Positions 1-12,104 of a stretch of 64,000 bases of DNA are shown here, piece after piece. The notes below the pieces were generated by a model. It saw nothing but the letters and a program-made list of their open reading frames with translations. It was not told where the DNA came from and did not search any database. Position numbers and translations under genes: made by a program. Source of the DNA: Plutella xylostella (taxonomy: Eukaryota; Arthropoda; Insecta; Lepidoptera; Plutellidae); assembly GCF_932276165.1 (NCBI RefSeq), contig NC_064007.1:6768001-6832000 (forward strand), written 5' to 3'. Position 1 is the stretch's first letter. Every line of letters starts with the position of its first letter.

Positions 1-273
1 GCCAACGTCGGCGTGTGAGGGAGACCACATCAGTACATTTCTATAGTGAGCATCGTGACGCGGCCTACGGCGTGACGCTGGACGCGACCTACGGCGAAAA
101 TAGGAGACCCAGGCCATAGCAGTACAACACATCTTGGCGTCATAGCGCGGCGTCAAGTTAGCGCTCTGACGCGTGCTAGTAATGCTTTCTGTTTGACGTA
201 GCCTTATGTTATTTTAAATTTGCGGTTAGTTAAATAGCCCTCATTGTAACGTACTTTATCGCTGTATTTGCAG

Positions 274-3200
274 ATGCGTGGTCAGAGGCTGCTGAGGGGG
301 AGTGCCTGTGGGGGCGTGATACTCACACAGCACCACGTGCTCACCGCCGCGCACTGCTTATATCAGTAATAAATTCCAAAATGTTGAAGTAGGTACTTAG
401 TTATGATTTAGCAGTCAGCCATTCTCCAAATTATCATAAACGTCTCACTATATTTCCCTTTCATTAATTTACAAGCTGCCCCCAAGAGCTTCGCTGCGCC
501 TTTAAGGCGCTATTATACGCAGAACTAGCGCAGCCAGTGGATTAAATTCATAACATCCGTTTGAAAGCGTTTTTGCAAAAACTGCCAAGGCCATCCCCCC
601 TGTCATGCTAATTCAAATTTTGAGAACCTACCTACCTCCTAATCCCTGATGCCTGGATTTTAGAAGTTGCCGATAATACCGCCAGAAAACTACTTTCGTT
701 AACGATTTTAAGATTAACTTCTAGATTCCAAGCACAAGGGATTAGGAGGTAGGTACTAAAATTGGCGACGAAGACGGAGCTATAATCATCATCACGACCC
801 ATTACGTCCCCACTGCTGGGGCACGGGTCTCCTTCCAATGAAGAAAGGGTTTAGGCCTAGTCCACACGCTGGCCAAGTGCGGGTTGGTGGACCCCAACAC
901 AAGCAAGCTTGTGCTGAGAGAGTTGTCGGGTAAGTGGGCAACCCGACTGTCAGATGTTTTCAAGCCGCCCGAAGGCCTCTGAATAGGCTTAACGACTGCT
1001 GCCGAAGCAGCAACCGGGACCCACGGCTTAACGTGCCGTCCGAAGCACGGAAGCGTCCAGAAAAGCACCACTTGAAATTGGTCACCCATCCAATGGCGGA
1101 CCGTGTCAGTTGTTGCTTTACCTCAGCGATCAGTTACGATCACTGAGGCCCGCTCGACTACGGACGCTTCAAGTAAGACAAATAGTAAGTATTATTTACT
1201 TCATGGTGTAGGCGTACTTACTGTACGTAATTCTCCGCTGGATGGCGTCGTGGACGCGGTCTCAAGGAAGTTGTCCCGGCTCTAAGGCTGTTTCTCCACC
1301 ACCGCCGTTACCGGAAGGTGATGACGTCGCCTTCTTCTTCTTCTTTCGTGTCAGTGAACATGTGATTTTTTATATTTGTCAAGACCAAAAAGTAGCAACT
1401 TTGATAGCATTCTTGTGGCCTGGAGTAAGTCTCCCCGTGTGCAGGTGGAAGGGCACAGAGGACAGGAGAGTAAATGCTCCATAGTCTGGGGGGCGGTACA
1501 ACAGTCGCATAGGTTGATACCAACGGTATAGCCCCACTGATAGATTGATGAAATCGCCAATTTTGTGATTTCATTTAACATGGTCATGAATTGACCGAGC
1601 GCCGTCATCCCTCATTTATTTATTTTTTATTTTTTAATAACTGAACAAACTGCCAAACAAACAAGGATTCGACCCATTTGACACAAATAATAAGGCTTAT
1701 AGTGCCACAAACTTATCTGTTCCGGTGACAGCTCACGTAAATGTGTAATATTTCTTCATTCTATAAGATTTTAAGTTTGCCAGTAGTTGTAATTCGCTCT
1801 TGTGGTTTCAATAAACCCATCTAATCTATATCAATATATAATTCATTAGTAAATAATGAGATATGGATCAATTTAGTTCGCTCTCACCGGAACAGATAAG
1901 TTTGTCGCACTATACAGTACAGATACCATAACTAATCATAAACTAAGCGTTAACAGAACAGCTCATTAATTATAAACGTAAGTAATTCGTTCATGTCGTT
2001 CTCGCTGACGTAGCGTCACGGATGGTGGCGGCTGTGGTGGATAAACGGCCTAAAGCACCGTGTGGCGCATATGAATGAATGAATGAATGAATATACTTTA
2101 TTGACAGAAAAAAAATATGTAAAGTATACATAAGTTGAACAATTAAATAAAGAATTTACATTGTTACCTAAACTAGGCTCATCACCTGTGCTTTAGATAA
2201 CAAGCTCTTCCTTTATAACTTAATGGTAGGCACTACAAAGAGTATTACAGTGTAGAATGAGTTTATAATATATACATTCATTAGAGAAAGTAATTAAAAA
2301 CAAAAAACAAAAGTACTAATAATACAAGGACTTACAGTAAAAACGTCCACATAAATTAAATTAATAAAAACTTACATTACTAAATAATATTTATCTGTTT
2401 ATCTAATTTTCCAAATCGAAAAATCAAAACAATTTCAACACATCCAAACCATACCAAAAGTGACAAGATCAACCGCGGAGGGGGGAAGATAACAATTTTT
2501 CCGTTTCGTCATAATCGAGAGAAAATAACCATGTGTGCGGGGTGCACCTATTCTGGCTGATGGAAGTACGGCGGGCAGGGATCAGGAATGAAAGACTTCT
2601 TAATGTTCACCAGTCAGGAAGTGAGAGAGCTAGAGCTGTTGCTTTGCTTGTTCTTCTTCTTGTTTTCCTTTTCGCTTTTGCCTTTTAACTGATTCACTGT
2701 TAGAACTGTTTTGTTCTCTGTTTGCTATTTTCTGTTTGAACTTTTCTGTTCACTATTTGACTGATATTTAACTTAATTTATTTTTATATTTTTATATTTT
2801 TTATTTTTAATTTTATAATGTATGATTTTGGTATTTTATATTTTTGTATTTTTAATTATGATATTTTTAATGAAATTTTATTTTAATTTTAATTTAATGT
2901 AAATGTAATGTTATTATTTATGATTTTATTGCATGTGTTTTAATGATTTTTTGTAATTAATTATGGACCTTGTTGTTTGAAATAAAATGATTAATAATTT
3001 ACTGTTAGACTGAATGACTGTGAGTCGCAAGAGTCGCCTTTTATACTGTTCTTTATCGAATATAGAAATCTCTCGAAAACTGTGGAATGCTATGGAGAGT
3101 TCCGGAATTTACTAGAATCTTCTAGACTGTCAACGCCATCTGTTGCCAAGTAGAGTAACTGCGTTGTCTGTTAGTAGGCTATCGTTCTACTTAGTTATAC

Positions 3201-6200
3201 TAATTCCTACTAGATGGCGCTGGCTTCCTCACTTCCTGTGACTATTTATTTACTATTAAAGTGACAGACACAGACATAACTATTTCCTATCTATTCTTGT
3301 CCCGAACATTATTCAACTCCCGCCGTGCATTGACGCCGTGGTCGTCATTGCAGATCTCGGTGAGGGACGTCTGGCTCCGCAGGCTCGGGGGGCAGGATGG
3401 CCAGCTCGCTCGTCGCTCCCTGTAGGCTCTATCATTAGTGGTTCTCGGCGACGGTGGCGGCGGCTGCGGTGGCGCGGCGGTTTACTTCGTCTGTGGCATT
3501 GATCTGTGGCTGTAGTCTGAACCACACTGTGGGGGCGCCTTTTGAGTCTGTGTACATCGCGCGTAGCTGTGCTGCTCACGTTCATCTTCGATGCCCATCG
3601 CCTGTCGTGGACTGTACTATAATCTTCGATTGAGGAATCGCGACGGGTGGCGTAACGACGTGAACGTGAGGCTCCTGTTTGTTTTGTACACTTGGCGAGA
3701 GTACTGGTGGCGCGACCTTCTAAGTTGCTGTGGGGGCGTGTGGGCATGATGAGTGGCTCACGCAGGTCATCTTCACGCGTAGTCAGGCAGTTGACTCTAT
3801 GGTGTTTCTTGTCCACCATCCTCGTGTGCACTCCGTGAAGAACCCAGCCTAGAGGCGTGTGTGAGGCGACGGGTTCAACTTGCTCTCCTTGTCGCACCTC
3901 GCTCGCGATGAGAAGATGGCAATTATCCTGACCGATGAGGACCTTTGGTCTTGCTGCTTCGTACTTCAGTTGCTGTGCGATGTCACGCAGATGAGCACAA
4001 TTTCGCAGTTCTTCAGATTTCACCGTCTGTGCGGAGAGTCGTATGTTGTCGATAGTCCGTGCGTTAATCGTGTACTGTGCGCGTTCTCCCTGTAGAGTCA
4101 CTTTGACGCGGCGAGAATGGCACGCGTTCATCTTGGTGTCGGCGATGGCGGCTATGTTGAGCGGCTCGATGGGGCCCGTGAGGCCCGCCTGTCTTGCTAT
4201 GGCCGCGTCTATAAGCGTGACGGTAGAGCCATCGTCGAGCAGAGCGTGCGTGTGTACCTCTCCCGCCGGTCCGACGATCTTGATAGGTATTATCTTCAGG
4301 TACGCGTGTGTTTTGCGCGGCGACCACACCGACGATACTGTTACGCTATTCTTCGTTTCCGGTCCGGTTTCTGTTGCTGTGACCGTTGATCTTCGAAAGT
4401 GCAGCAATCTATGATGGAAGTAATTGCAGCCATCTTCTCCGCAGCGGTTTCGCTTGCGACTGTGGGTTTTATTCTTGTAGCGAAGGCATCGGAAACATAG
4501 TCGCTGCAATTTGGCTATTTCCCATCGAGAGTTCACATCTGTTTCTGCGAACTTCGGGCATTTATTGATGAGATGTCCTTCTGTGGCGCAGTGGCGGCAT
4601 TTTACTATTTTAGAGACTGTGGCCGCTGTGGTGTAAGCTCTCTGCATTCTGTTTTGACTGTGCTCTGTGGGTTCAGTCTCGGGCTGTGCGTAGGGCCCGC
4701 AGTGGTCGGCTTCTCTCTGTAGAAATCTGGAGAGCTTCAGTAGGTCCGGCTCTTCTGTTGTCTGAGTGGCGGCGTAGTCAAACCATCGGTAGCGTAGTGC
4801 GGGCGTCAGCTTCTCTATGGTGATCTTCGTGGCCTCCGAGCTGTAGAGGTAGTGTATGCGGTCGAGAGCGCGCAGACTGGCGACGACGTTGAGCACGCGG
4901 CTGGCGAACACGCAGACATCGCGCGGGTTGTCCGTGAGGCGCGGCAGCGCACGCAGGCGGTCCAACTCGGACATGGCGATGGAGTCGTTGCGGCCGAAGC
5001 GAGACTCCAGGGTGCGCATGATGTCTGTGGCGCGTGCATTCAATATTAGCAGATTCTCGACTGCTTCCTTGGCACTTCCTCTGAGGCTTCGTCATAGTCT
5101 TGCCACGTTTTCAGTCTCGGTGAAGTCCTCTGCTGTTTCATAATATGCGGCACGGAATGACAGCCACTCGTGGTGAGAGCCGGCGAAGTACGGTAGCTCC
5201 GTGTGGTAGCGTGGCGTAGCTCGTTGTCCGGCCTTCGCGGCGAGTGCTATTGCGGATGCCAGCTCGGAGATGTTGATCTGTTGTGGCTGGCTCGCAGCGG
5301 CTGGGACGTCCCGCGGTTGGCTTCTTGACTGTAGGGCTTCATAGTAGGTACCCCCTTGTGGGTACGATGAGTGAAGCGGCAGCACGGCGTCAGTCGGGTA
5401 GGTTGCAGTGGCGACTGGGGCAGCGGCAGCGGTGGCGGCGACGGGGGCGGTGGCGGCTGCATCGGGGGCGGCCGCGGCGGCAACGACGACAGGGGCGGCA
5501 GCAACGGGGGCGACACCGGCGGGGGCGCAGGGCGCGGGCGGCGGAGCTTGTAGCTGTGGTGGCACTCCCGTTTGTTTCAGCCACTCTTCCACTTTGTTCC
5601 AACTTTCAGTCGCGTGTTCCGACTGCTCTTCATCTTCGTCTTCACTACTTTCTGCTTCCAAGACGGCGATGCGTGCGGCGGCGAGCGCGAGTTGTATTCT
5701 CAGCATCTCTTCCTTGGCTCGAGCTATTCGCAGCGCACGCGCAGACTTGCTACTCTTCGACTTGCACTTCTGTGACGACGAGGCGGCGAGCTGGGGTTTC
5801 TGTGCGACAACAGCAGCGGCGGTGGTGAGAGCTTCTGCTCCGACCTTCTTCACGGCAGCGGAAGAGGTTTCTGTGAGCGTGGCGGAGACAGAAGCGGCGG
5901 CGGCACCAACAGCAGCAGGCCCAGCGGCATCGGCGGCGGCCTCGATAGCGGCAGCGACAGCGGCGTCGGCAGCGCCAGCAGCTTCGGCGGCGACAGCGGC
6001 TTCGGCGGCGGCAGCGGCGACGGCGACGGCTCTCGTGGTGATCGGCATTCTTGATCCGACTTCCTGCAACGACGAAGTATCCGGCTCGAAGGACCAAATG
6101 TGCGGGGTGCACCTATTCTGGCTGATGGAAGTACGGCGGGCAGGGATCAGGAATGAAAGACTTCTTAATGTTCACCAGTCAGGAAGTGAGAGAGCTAGAG

Positions 6201-9200
6201 CTGTTGCTTTGCTTGTTCTTCTTCTTGTTTTCCTTTTCGCTTTTGCCTTTTAACTGATTCACTGTTAGAACTGTTTTGTTCTCTGTTTGCTATTTTCTGT
6301 TTGAACTTTTCTGTTCACTATTTACTGTTAGACTGAATGACTGTGAGGCGCAAGAGTCACCTTTTATACTGTTCTTTATCGAATATAGAAATCTCTCGAA
6401 AACTGTGGAATGCTATGGAGAGTTCCGGAATTTACTAGAATCTTCTAGACTGTCAACGCCATCTGTTGCCAAGTAGAGTAACTGCGTTGTCTGTTAGTAG
6501 GCTATCGTTCTACTTAGTTATACTACTTCCTACTAGATGGCGCTGGCTTCCTCACTTCCTGTGACTATTTATTTACTATTAAGTGACAGACACAGACATA
6601 ACTATTTCCTATCTATTCTTGTCCCGAACATAATCAAAACAGATTTCGCCTCAAAGGAATTACATTTGTAGATGAAGTGTAGCCTATTTGCTAGGTTGTA
6701 CAGGAAGCCAGCTAAGTAACATTGGAATCTGTGCACAAAAAATGTTTTATAACTACAAGTGGAAAATATATTAGATGAGCGACGTAATGAACAAGGTTTA
6801 TTGAGGGACAGTGGATTTAAGAAAACGCGTTTATGAGTTCTAAGAATAGTGTTAAAGATGAATAACTTACGAACAGTTAGGACTCCACAATTTTGATAAA
6901 GCTCAGTAGTAGAGTACCGCTTTTTCCGAAATGTAGCTACTTTTAAAATTGCTCTTTGAGCACGCTCAAGAGGCAGAAGGTAGGTTTTGAAGGTCCCTCC
7001 CCAGGAAGCAATACAATAAATTAGAGTTATTAGTTTAAGTAGTCTAGGATCAGCAATATGGCGGAGGGAGCTAAAAATGGACATCAATCTTACTATATTA
7101 AATATCGAATTACCTAGTCAATCGAAATTAAAACCCGATATGAATTGTGTTATAGGTAACCCTTTGCCACTGCAGTATCAAGTCATACAGTGAATGATCT
7201 AGGTACATCATACCTATAAAATCTTTCCAGACAAATCAATGACACTACAGCTGTTACTGGCACTACTATCTTGAGGGCATCTGAAGTAGTCATTCGCGTC
7301 GGATCTACCTACAATGACCGCGGAGGCTCAGAGCATGCGACGTCCAAGACCGTGGTCCACGAGGACTACAAATATTCAAAGAGTAAAGACAACGACGTGG
7401 CAGTGTTGGTGCTGCCGACCAGTGTGAGCAACTACCGGAGCAGCTCGGTGCAGCCAGCCGTCATCCCCCCGGGGGGGTATGTGGTCCCGGACAACGCGTC
7501 TGTGGTAGCTGTCGGGTGGGGACGAACTGATGTGAGTATCATACACTTCACCTTGTGGATTTTATCAGCATTTATATGTAGGTAAGTAATTACCTAATTT
7601 CTTATTTGATAATAAACGGATATATACCCCATGTTTTGGCATGCTGCCGCAATGAGCCCCTTAATCATTTCTGTCGGCTTCCTAAACCACTACTGCAATA
7701 CTCCGTAGACGAACTGCAGCAAGTCACTCCCCCTCGGCCTGCGGCACGTGGGGCTGCGCACGGTGGACCGGCGCACCTGCGGCGTGAGGTGGGGGGCTCC
7801 GGCCGCAGACTCCATGCTCTGTGCGGCGCTGCTTGATGTTGGAGGTACCTACGTTCGTATATTCGACTCAAGTTGAGGTGCTGGACCGACTTATGCAGAC
7901 GATTGACGAGTTTTATCGAGTGCGTTTGAGGTTTCATGAAAAACCGACCCGCTTCGAAGTCACAGGATTCATGAGTGTTTGTGAGAAAGATTGTTGTAAG
8001 TTGTAGATAAGTGGATGGTGGCGTAGATAAGGCCAAAGACCGTTTTTTGGACAATTTCAACAATTATTTATTTCGGAAGGTAGCTTCACACTTTAAAAGG
8101 CAAGAGGAGCGTGCGACGGGCTTGGGTCTCGAATATAGACTAACTTTGATCATATAAAAATTGTTAAGATTAATAAAATTACTACCCGTCGCACGCCCCT
8201 GACAAACAGGTATAGCTTTAAATATCACATTTGTAATAAATAGCAAATATCAAAATGTGCGTCGCTAACATGCCCCACCCCAGTGCGGCTAGCAGCACTC
8301 CACCTCAATGGGAACTCGAGCGACGTGTGCAGCGGATCGGGTGAGTACTCCGGCCATCTCTGCCTGGGCACACTTCGTTGATTAGGCCTTTTGGCCATAA
8401 GTTTCTTGGTCCATCTGGGTCAACGAGGTACACAAGATCTCCCACTTGCAAGGGTCTCGCCTCTTTGGTCCACTTCTTTCTGGGTATCATGTCTGGCAGC
8501 ACTTCTCTGACCCACCTTTTCCAGAACATGTCGGTTAATCGCTGTGCTATTCTCCACTGCTTCCTCAGGTCAGGTCTGAGTCATCAAAAACTCCCATCTG
8601 TGGCAAATTTGATGATGAGCCAAGGAGGAAATGGTTTGGAGTTAGGGCTTCCATACTTCCGGCTTCCACTGAGACATGTGTTAGTGGGCGGCTGTTGACT
8701 ATGTTCTCAACCTCAGCTAACAGGGTTGACAATGTCTCGTCTCTCGGTGCCCGTTCTCTCAGCACGACCTTCAGAGAAGTTTTCACTGATCGGATCAGCC
8801 GCTCCCAGGCCCCACCCCAATGAGGACTGACGGGTGGTATAAATGTCCATTTAGTGCCGTGGTTCATGGCTTCATCTATCAGAGCTCGTTGGTCTAACTC
8901 AGCTATTGCCTTCTTCATCTCAAAAGTCTGATATTATATCCAATCGTGACTTGCATCCCTGTGTGATGAGCGGGTAACTGTAGTCAGCCCATTTCGACAC
9001 TAGCACTGTAGGCAACTTGGAGAGCACTATGTTGACTACGCTGACTCCCTCCAGGTACTCATCGCGGTGCAGCGCGCGCACGGCGGCCACGTAATTCTTC
9101 ACCTTTATTGAAAATGGCACAATGTCTTTCTGATATTCTGGTGAAACTGGATTTAGTTTTTTAATATCACTCATAATCTTCGATAATATGATGTTTGCGT

Positions 9201-11133
9201 TCCCAAATTATAGCTCAAGCGTGGCCATCACGTCGCGCGGCGCGGCGGCGGTCATGAGCAGGGCGGCCACGTTCTCTCGCGCGGCGCCGCGTAGACACCT
9301 TCTCAATCGCCAGACGTTCTCCCTCTCACTAAAGTTGCATAGCGAAGTGGACTCCTCGTAGGCTTGTTTGAACGCTAGCCATTCAGTTGGATCCCCATAG
9401 AACGGTGGCAGCTCTTTAGGTGTGCTGATCCTAGTAAGTAGGTTGTTGTTGTTACCGGCGACCGTGCTGGTAACTAACTCCTTCATTGCACTAACAAGTT
9501 GCAGAATGGGTCCATCAGTGCCGGCTTGAACCGGCGGCGGCGGCGGTGAGCTGCTGAACTGGACCATCAGTGCCAGCCTCAGCCGGCGGGCGCGCGGGAC
9601 CTGCGGTTGCACCATCAGTGCAGGCCCTGTGCTTCTCCAGTTCTCGCTGACTTTGATCGAGCCATTTCTCGATGTCCTTGCCGTCACTGCCGTTGGTACT
9701 CCTCGACGATAGTGAACTGTATTTTTCTTCTACGGCTGCTAGGTCTGCTTCTAGCTTTGCGTCTATTAATTCCATTTGGATCCGAGCCTTTGCTGTTGCC
9801 GCTTCAAGTTCTAACTTCTTCTTCTGTGCCAGAGCTGCAGATGATGAGGATCTGTTGGATTTTGACTTCCGATCCTTTTCCGTCGGCAACTTGAAGTTGG
9901 ACAAATCCTTTGCTTGTCCTTCTGTTTTTACGCTGCGTGCACTGGTGGTGGGCTTCTCTTCGTTTGGTGAAACAAATAATCGTTGCGTAACGAGCGTTTC
10001 CGAGTGCGCCCTGGTCGGTGCCTCCATCTCCTTGCGAAGGGCACTACGGGTGTTCACCATCTTCCTTTGAGCTTGCATGGATTAATCCGGTTCGAAGACC
10101 ACTTTGTAAGTTGTAGATAAGTGGATGGTGGCGTAGATAAGGCCAAAGACCGTTTTTTGGACAATTTCAACAATTATTTATTTCGGAAGGTAGCTTCACA
10201 CTTTAAAAGGAAAGAGGAGCGTGCGGCGGGCTTGGGTCTCAAATATAGACTAACTTTGATCATATAAAAATTGTTAAGATGAATAAAATTACTACCCGTC
10301 GCACGCCCCTGACAAACAGGTATAGCTTTAAATATCACATTTGTAATAAATAGCAAATATCAAAATGTGCGTCGCTAACAATTGTGTCCACACATGTTGG
10401 GTGTTTTCCAGACTCGTCAAGTCGTCATAGCTCCGTTAACAATAAGAGTTTGTCCCTTACAGGAGCCGGTGTTTGTCATGGTGACTCCGGTGGTCCCCTG
10501 GTGTACAACGGGGTGGTGGTGGGGGTGGCCGCGTTTGTTATGACATGCGACGATTCCTTCTACCCTCATGTGTTCATGCGCGTCTCTAGCTACACCGACT
10601 GGATCAACAACACTGTAAGTAGTTTAATGAAATAAAGAAATAGAATAGAACCTTGGGCCGGTGCCCCGCTGTACTGCTCCCTTGCACCCCACGGCTGAGA
10701 ATGCCCCCACATAAAGAGTTTCTTCTCTTAACATTTCTTTATGATGAACAAAAAAATATTTTTGTTATCATACCTATACCTACCTAATACGTAAAATTAT
10801 CAACACGAACGTTTTTAAGTACCTAAAGAAGTATGGTGAGAAAATTTGATGAAATTAGGTAGGTAAGTAGGAGCTGATACCCTCGATTTACATTATAATT
10901 TTAAACTTTCCACTGAGCGCCCCCAGTAGGCGCGGTGATTTCCGTGATACAGGGTAACTCCTGGCTGGAAGGGTGCATTCATTAATCAATTCCAGGTAAG
11001 TCAAAACCAGGTTGTGGTTGTGGACAAGAACAGTCACAACACCGCCGTGGCAGCTGACGTCACCAGGTTGATGCTACTCGTCTTCGCAACGTCAATTGGG
11101 ATTATGTATTCCAAAATCTCATTATTTTTTTAA
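274..11133 (+). CDS. S1 serine protease gene A (5' partial)
   Basis: Five exons are visible: 274-365, 7231-7531, 7709-7844, 10463-10614 and 10996-11133, all with AG acceptors and GT donors, joining without a stop into 272 residues. Exon 274-365 carries the catalytic His (LTAAHC), 7231-7531 the catalytic Asp (DNDVAVL) and ends in VGWGRTD, 7709-7844 carries DSMLCAALLDVG, 10463-10614 carries the catalytic Ser (CHGDSGGP) and ends WINNT, and the last exon encodes a 45-residue tail with a hydrophobic stretch (LMLLVFATSIGIMY). The signal and propeptide exons must lie left of the window. Phases are the same as in genes B and C. The pocket residue at position 189 is Gly, so trypsin specificity is unlikely (inference). 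Introns hold BEL, LINE and MITE insertions. The copy looks intact as far as it can be read. Confidence 0.82.
785..1165 (-). repeat. RTE-related SINE/LINE 3' end copy
   Basis: Read on the minus strand this ends in the common lepidopteran block GCCCCAGCAGTGGGGAC followed by GTAATGGGTCGTGATGATGATG. It matches a plus-strand copy at 14417-14640. The CAGCAGTGGGAC block also occurs at the end of the RTE reading frame at 39380-39812, so these are probably short elements sharing an RTE 3' end. It lies in intron 1 of the visible part of gene A. Confidence 0.6.
1332..1548 (-). mobile_element. 5'-truncated LINE insertion, ORF2 C-terminus
   Basis: Absent from the homologous intron of gene B (24.79 kb), where the flanks join directly. 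On the minus strand it encodes a LINE ORF2 C-terminal cysteine motif (CDCC..PQTMEHLLSCPLC) and ends with an (AAG)n tail. Imperfect 10-bp flanking repeats are present (TGACGTCGCC and TGAAATCGCC), a sign of target-site duplication. Clade not assigned. Confidence 0.6.
1700..1912. mobile_element. MITE with TA flanks, mariner-like
   Basis: About 213 bp. The ends are inverted repeats of about 28 bp that start TAGTGCCACAAACTTATCTG on the left and TAGTGCGACAAACTTATCTG as the complement of the right end. TA dinucleotides flank both ends (1698-1699 and 1913-1914), which fits a Tc1/mariner-type MITE. No coding capacity. It sits in an AT-rich insertion (about 1615-1988) that genes B and C lack. Confidence 0.6.
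2071..2533 (-). repeat. LINE 3' end, separated from its ORF by BEL element
   Basis: On the minus strand this stretch ends CAATAAAGTATA followed by (TTCA)n, a typical LINE tail with a polyadenylation signal. It is the likely continuation of the RT fragment at 6631-7095, split by the BEL element at 2534-6630. Confidence 0.5.
2534..3308 (-). repeat. 3' LTR of BEL element 1
   Basis: Repeats 6099-6630 but is longer by an AT-rich block at about 2773-3001 that contains AATAAAATG and may be a separate insertion. Confidence 0.8.
3313..6069 (-). pseudogene. BEL Gag with aspartic protease, one in-frame stop
   Basis: One reading frame runs from 6069 down to 3313, broken by a single TGA at 5094-5092; upstream and downstream parts are in the same frame. 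The N-terminal part (325 aa) has an Ala-rich, Glu/Asp-rich segment and reaches the start of the DUF1759-type Gag domain (LPYFAGSHHEWLSF). The downstream part (576 aa) continues Gag, then has zinc-knuckle cysteines (CRHCATEGHLINKCPKF), an aspartic protease motif (ALLDDGSTVTLID) and the TPLGWVLHG linker that normally leads into the reverse transcriptase. The RT and integrase are missing; the frame runs through unrelated low-complexity residues up to the LTR. Confidence 0.82.
6099..6630 (-). repeat. 5' LTR of BEL element 1
   Basis: 532-bp direct repeat of the LTR at 2534-3308, next to the primer-binding-like site at about 6075-6095. Confidence 0.8.
6631..7095 (-). pseudogene. LINE reverse transcriptase C-terminal fragment
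   Basis: The minus strand encodes the region after the RT core of a CR1/Jockey-group LINE (SWGGTFKTYLLPLERAQRAILKV, then LYQNCGVLTVRKLFI). It is cut by the BEL insertion at 6630 and probably continues at 2533-2071. The 5' part of the element is missing. Confidence 0.7.
7995..8270 (-). repeat. 3' LTR of BEL element 3
   Basis: Starts TGTAAGTTGTAG and ends GTCGCTAACA; about 98% identical by eye to 10105-10380. Confidence 0.88.
8305..8918 (-). pseudogene. BEL integrase C-terminal fragment
   Basis: Frames 8918-8565 and 8529-8305 encode the end of a BEL/Pao integrase: FIPPVSPHWGGAWERLIR, NSRPLTHV, LTPNHFLLG, then FWKRW and PLQVGDLVYLVDPDGPRN. The two parts are in different frames, so at least one frameshift separates them. 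The catalytic part of integrase is absent. Confidence 0.8.
8920..10078 (-). pseudogene. BEL Gag fragment
   Basis: Three frames cover Gag: 10078-9515 (basic N-terminus and coiled-coil region), 9687-9208 (LPPFYGDPTEWLAFKQAYEE, then RRCLRGAARENVAALL) and 9174-8920 (VKNYVAAVRALHRDEYLEG). Frameshifts separate them and the zinc knuckles are gone, so the reading frame is dead. Confidence 0.78.
10105..10380 (-). repeat. 5' LTR of BEL element 3
   Basis: Direct repeat of 7995-8270. The primer-binding-like sequence CCGGTTCGAAGACCA at about 10087-10101 lies just inside it. Confidence 0.88.
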
Positions 11134-11688
11134 GATGATAGTTTTAATGTCTAAATTTAAACTTATTGTGTTTAAATTAAAATATTAATATTTTTTATAA
11201 ATTTATGTTTAAAAAGTGGCTTTTTAGGCAAATACTGTAAGTTTTGCATTTCCGTTTATAATGTTTTTTTTTTATTATTATACATATAGGATGTTCTCGG
11301 AGTGGTAGGTATATTGTTACCTGAAAAGGGGTGACTCAGACTCATTCTGAGCAACTTTTGTCGGGTAGTTTAACTTGATTATGTTGATGACTTTGAAATT
11401 TTGTCTTTTATTGAAATTAAATGTATTTTTAACAACTTATGATTTTTTATAAGTATCTTTCCTTTGCCCCCTTTGGTATATTAATACTATGAAGGTACGA
11501 ATAGAAATCATAAGTAGGTATATGAAAAAGACGTATGTAGAAATATGCGAAACGTTTTACATATTTGATGTGTCCTAGAGTCCACTTGCAAAGCTAAGGG
11601 TCTTAAGGGGACCATAAATAGCTACGTTTACCTTAAATAAAATTTACACCGCGGTATTGTAAAAAAACGTTGTATTAAGTAACTACTA
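11134..11688. other. Spacer downstream of gene A
   Basis: AT-rich spacer with no gene. It matches the spacer after gene B (about 28219-28740) almost base for base and, more weakly, the spacer after gene D read in reverse. The block starting TATAGGATGTTCTCGG and GGTGACTCAGACTCATTCTGAG (11285-11370) resembles a terminus of the MITE at 42830-43093. Confidence 0.6.
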
Positions 11689-11830
11689 GCTGTTCCCGCG
11701 AGCTTCGCTTCGCCTTAAAAAGTTTTCCCGTGGGAATTCCGGGATAAAAAGTAGCCTATGTTCTTTCTCAGGGTCTAGACCATAATGTATACTAAATTTC
11801 ATTCCAGACATTGTACAGACCTTAGAATAA
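11689..11830 (+). repeat. Interspersed repeat, AGCTTCGCTTCGCC family (partial)
   Basis: Starts CTGTTCCCGCGAGCTTCGC and runs to AAATTTCATTCC. The same repeat is at the same place after gene B (28739-28865), but the spacer downstream of gene D lacks it. Longer copies at 25790-26110 and 63602-63840 end with (CAGA)n, ATTTATAATATTAGT and a GGATTA tail. Superfamily not assigned. Confidence 0.6.
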
Positions 11831-12104
11831 CAATATAGTTACGAACAAGACGGTAAAGTAATTTATGTTTACTGGCGTATTCGACGATGTATCTGTGTCA
11901 GTTCATTATATACTTATGTACAATACCTAGAAACTTACGTAGCGTAGGACATACAATACAGTGTGTTAAAAAGGATAGACAAGACACAAAGAGTTGTAGA
12001 TTTTCACCTTTACTATAATGATTTACCACTATTGCAACACCTTGTACTGTTATATCCATCCTCATTGCTTCGCCGTAGACAAGTTAAAAAGCTGCAATAA
12101 ATAA

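Larger units (their letters stand above)
2534..6630 (-). mobile_element. BEL/Pao LTR retrotransposon, gag-PR only
   Basis: The LTRs lie at 2534-3308 (775 bp, 3' LTR) and 6099-6630 (532 bp, 5' LTR). They start TGTGCGGGG and end CCCGAACA in plus-strand terms. Where they align I see only a handful of differences; the left LTR holds about 230 bp of extra AT-rich sequence (2773-3001). The internal part (2.8 kb) encodes Gag and an aspartic protease but no reverse transcriptase or integrase, so the element is non-autonomous. A primer-binding-like site (GGCTCGAAGGACCA on plus) abuts the 5' LTR. I found no convincing target duplication. It is inserted in a minus-strand LINE inside a gene A intron. Confidence 0.85.
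7995..10380 (-). mobile_element. BEL/Pao LTR retrotransposon, internally deleted
   Basis: Two 276-bp LTRs (7995-8270 and 10105-10380) differ at about four positions. A perfect 5-bp target duplication, ATTGT, lies at 7990-7994 and 10381-10385. Between the LTRs the minus strand encodes part of Gag and the C-terminal part of integrase; protease, RT and RNase H are deleted. The element lies in the intron before the catalytic Ser exon of gene A. Gene C has a 234-bp intron at this place, so the insertion is specific to gene A. Confidence 0.9.

Noticed and set aside
2071..2092. (GAAT)n tandem repeat as an independent feature
   Set aside because: It is the tail of the minus-strand LINE 3' end.
5408..6253. 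281-codon plus-strand open frame rich in Ala
   Set aside because: It is the antisense shadow of the GC-rich, Ala-rich Gag of BEL element 1.
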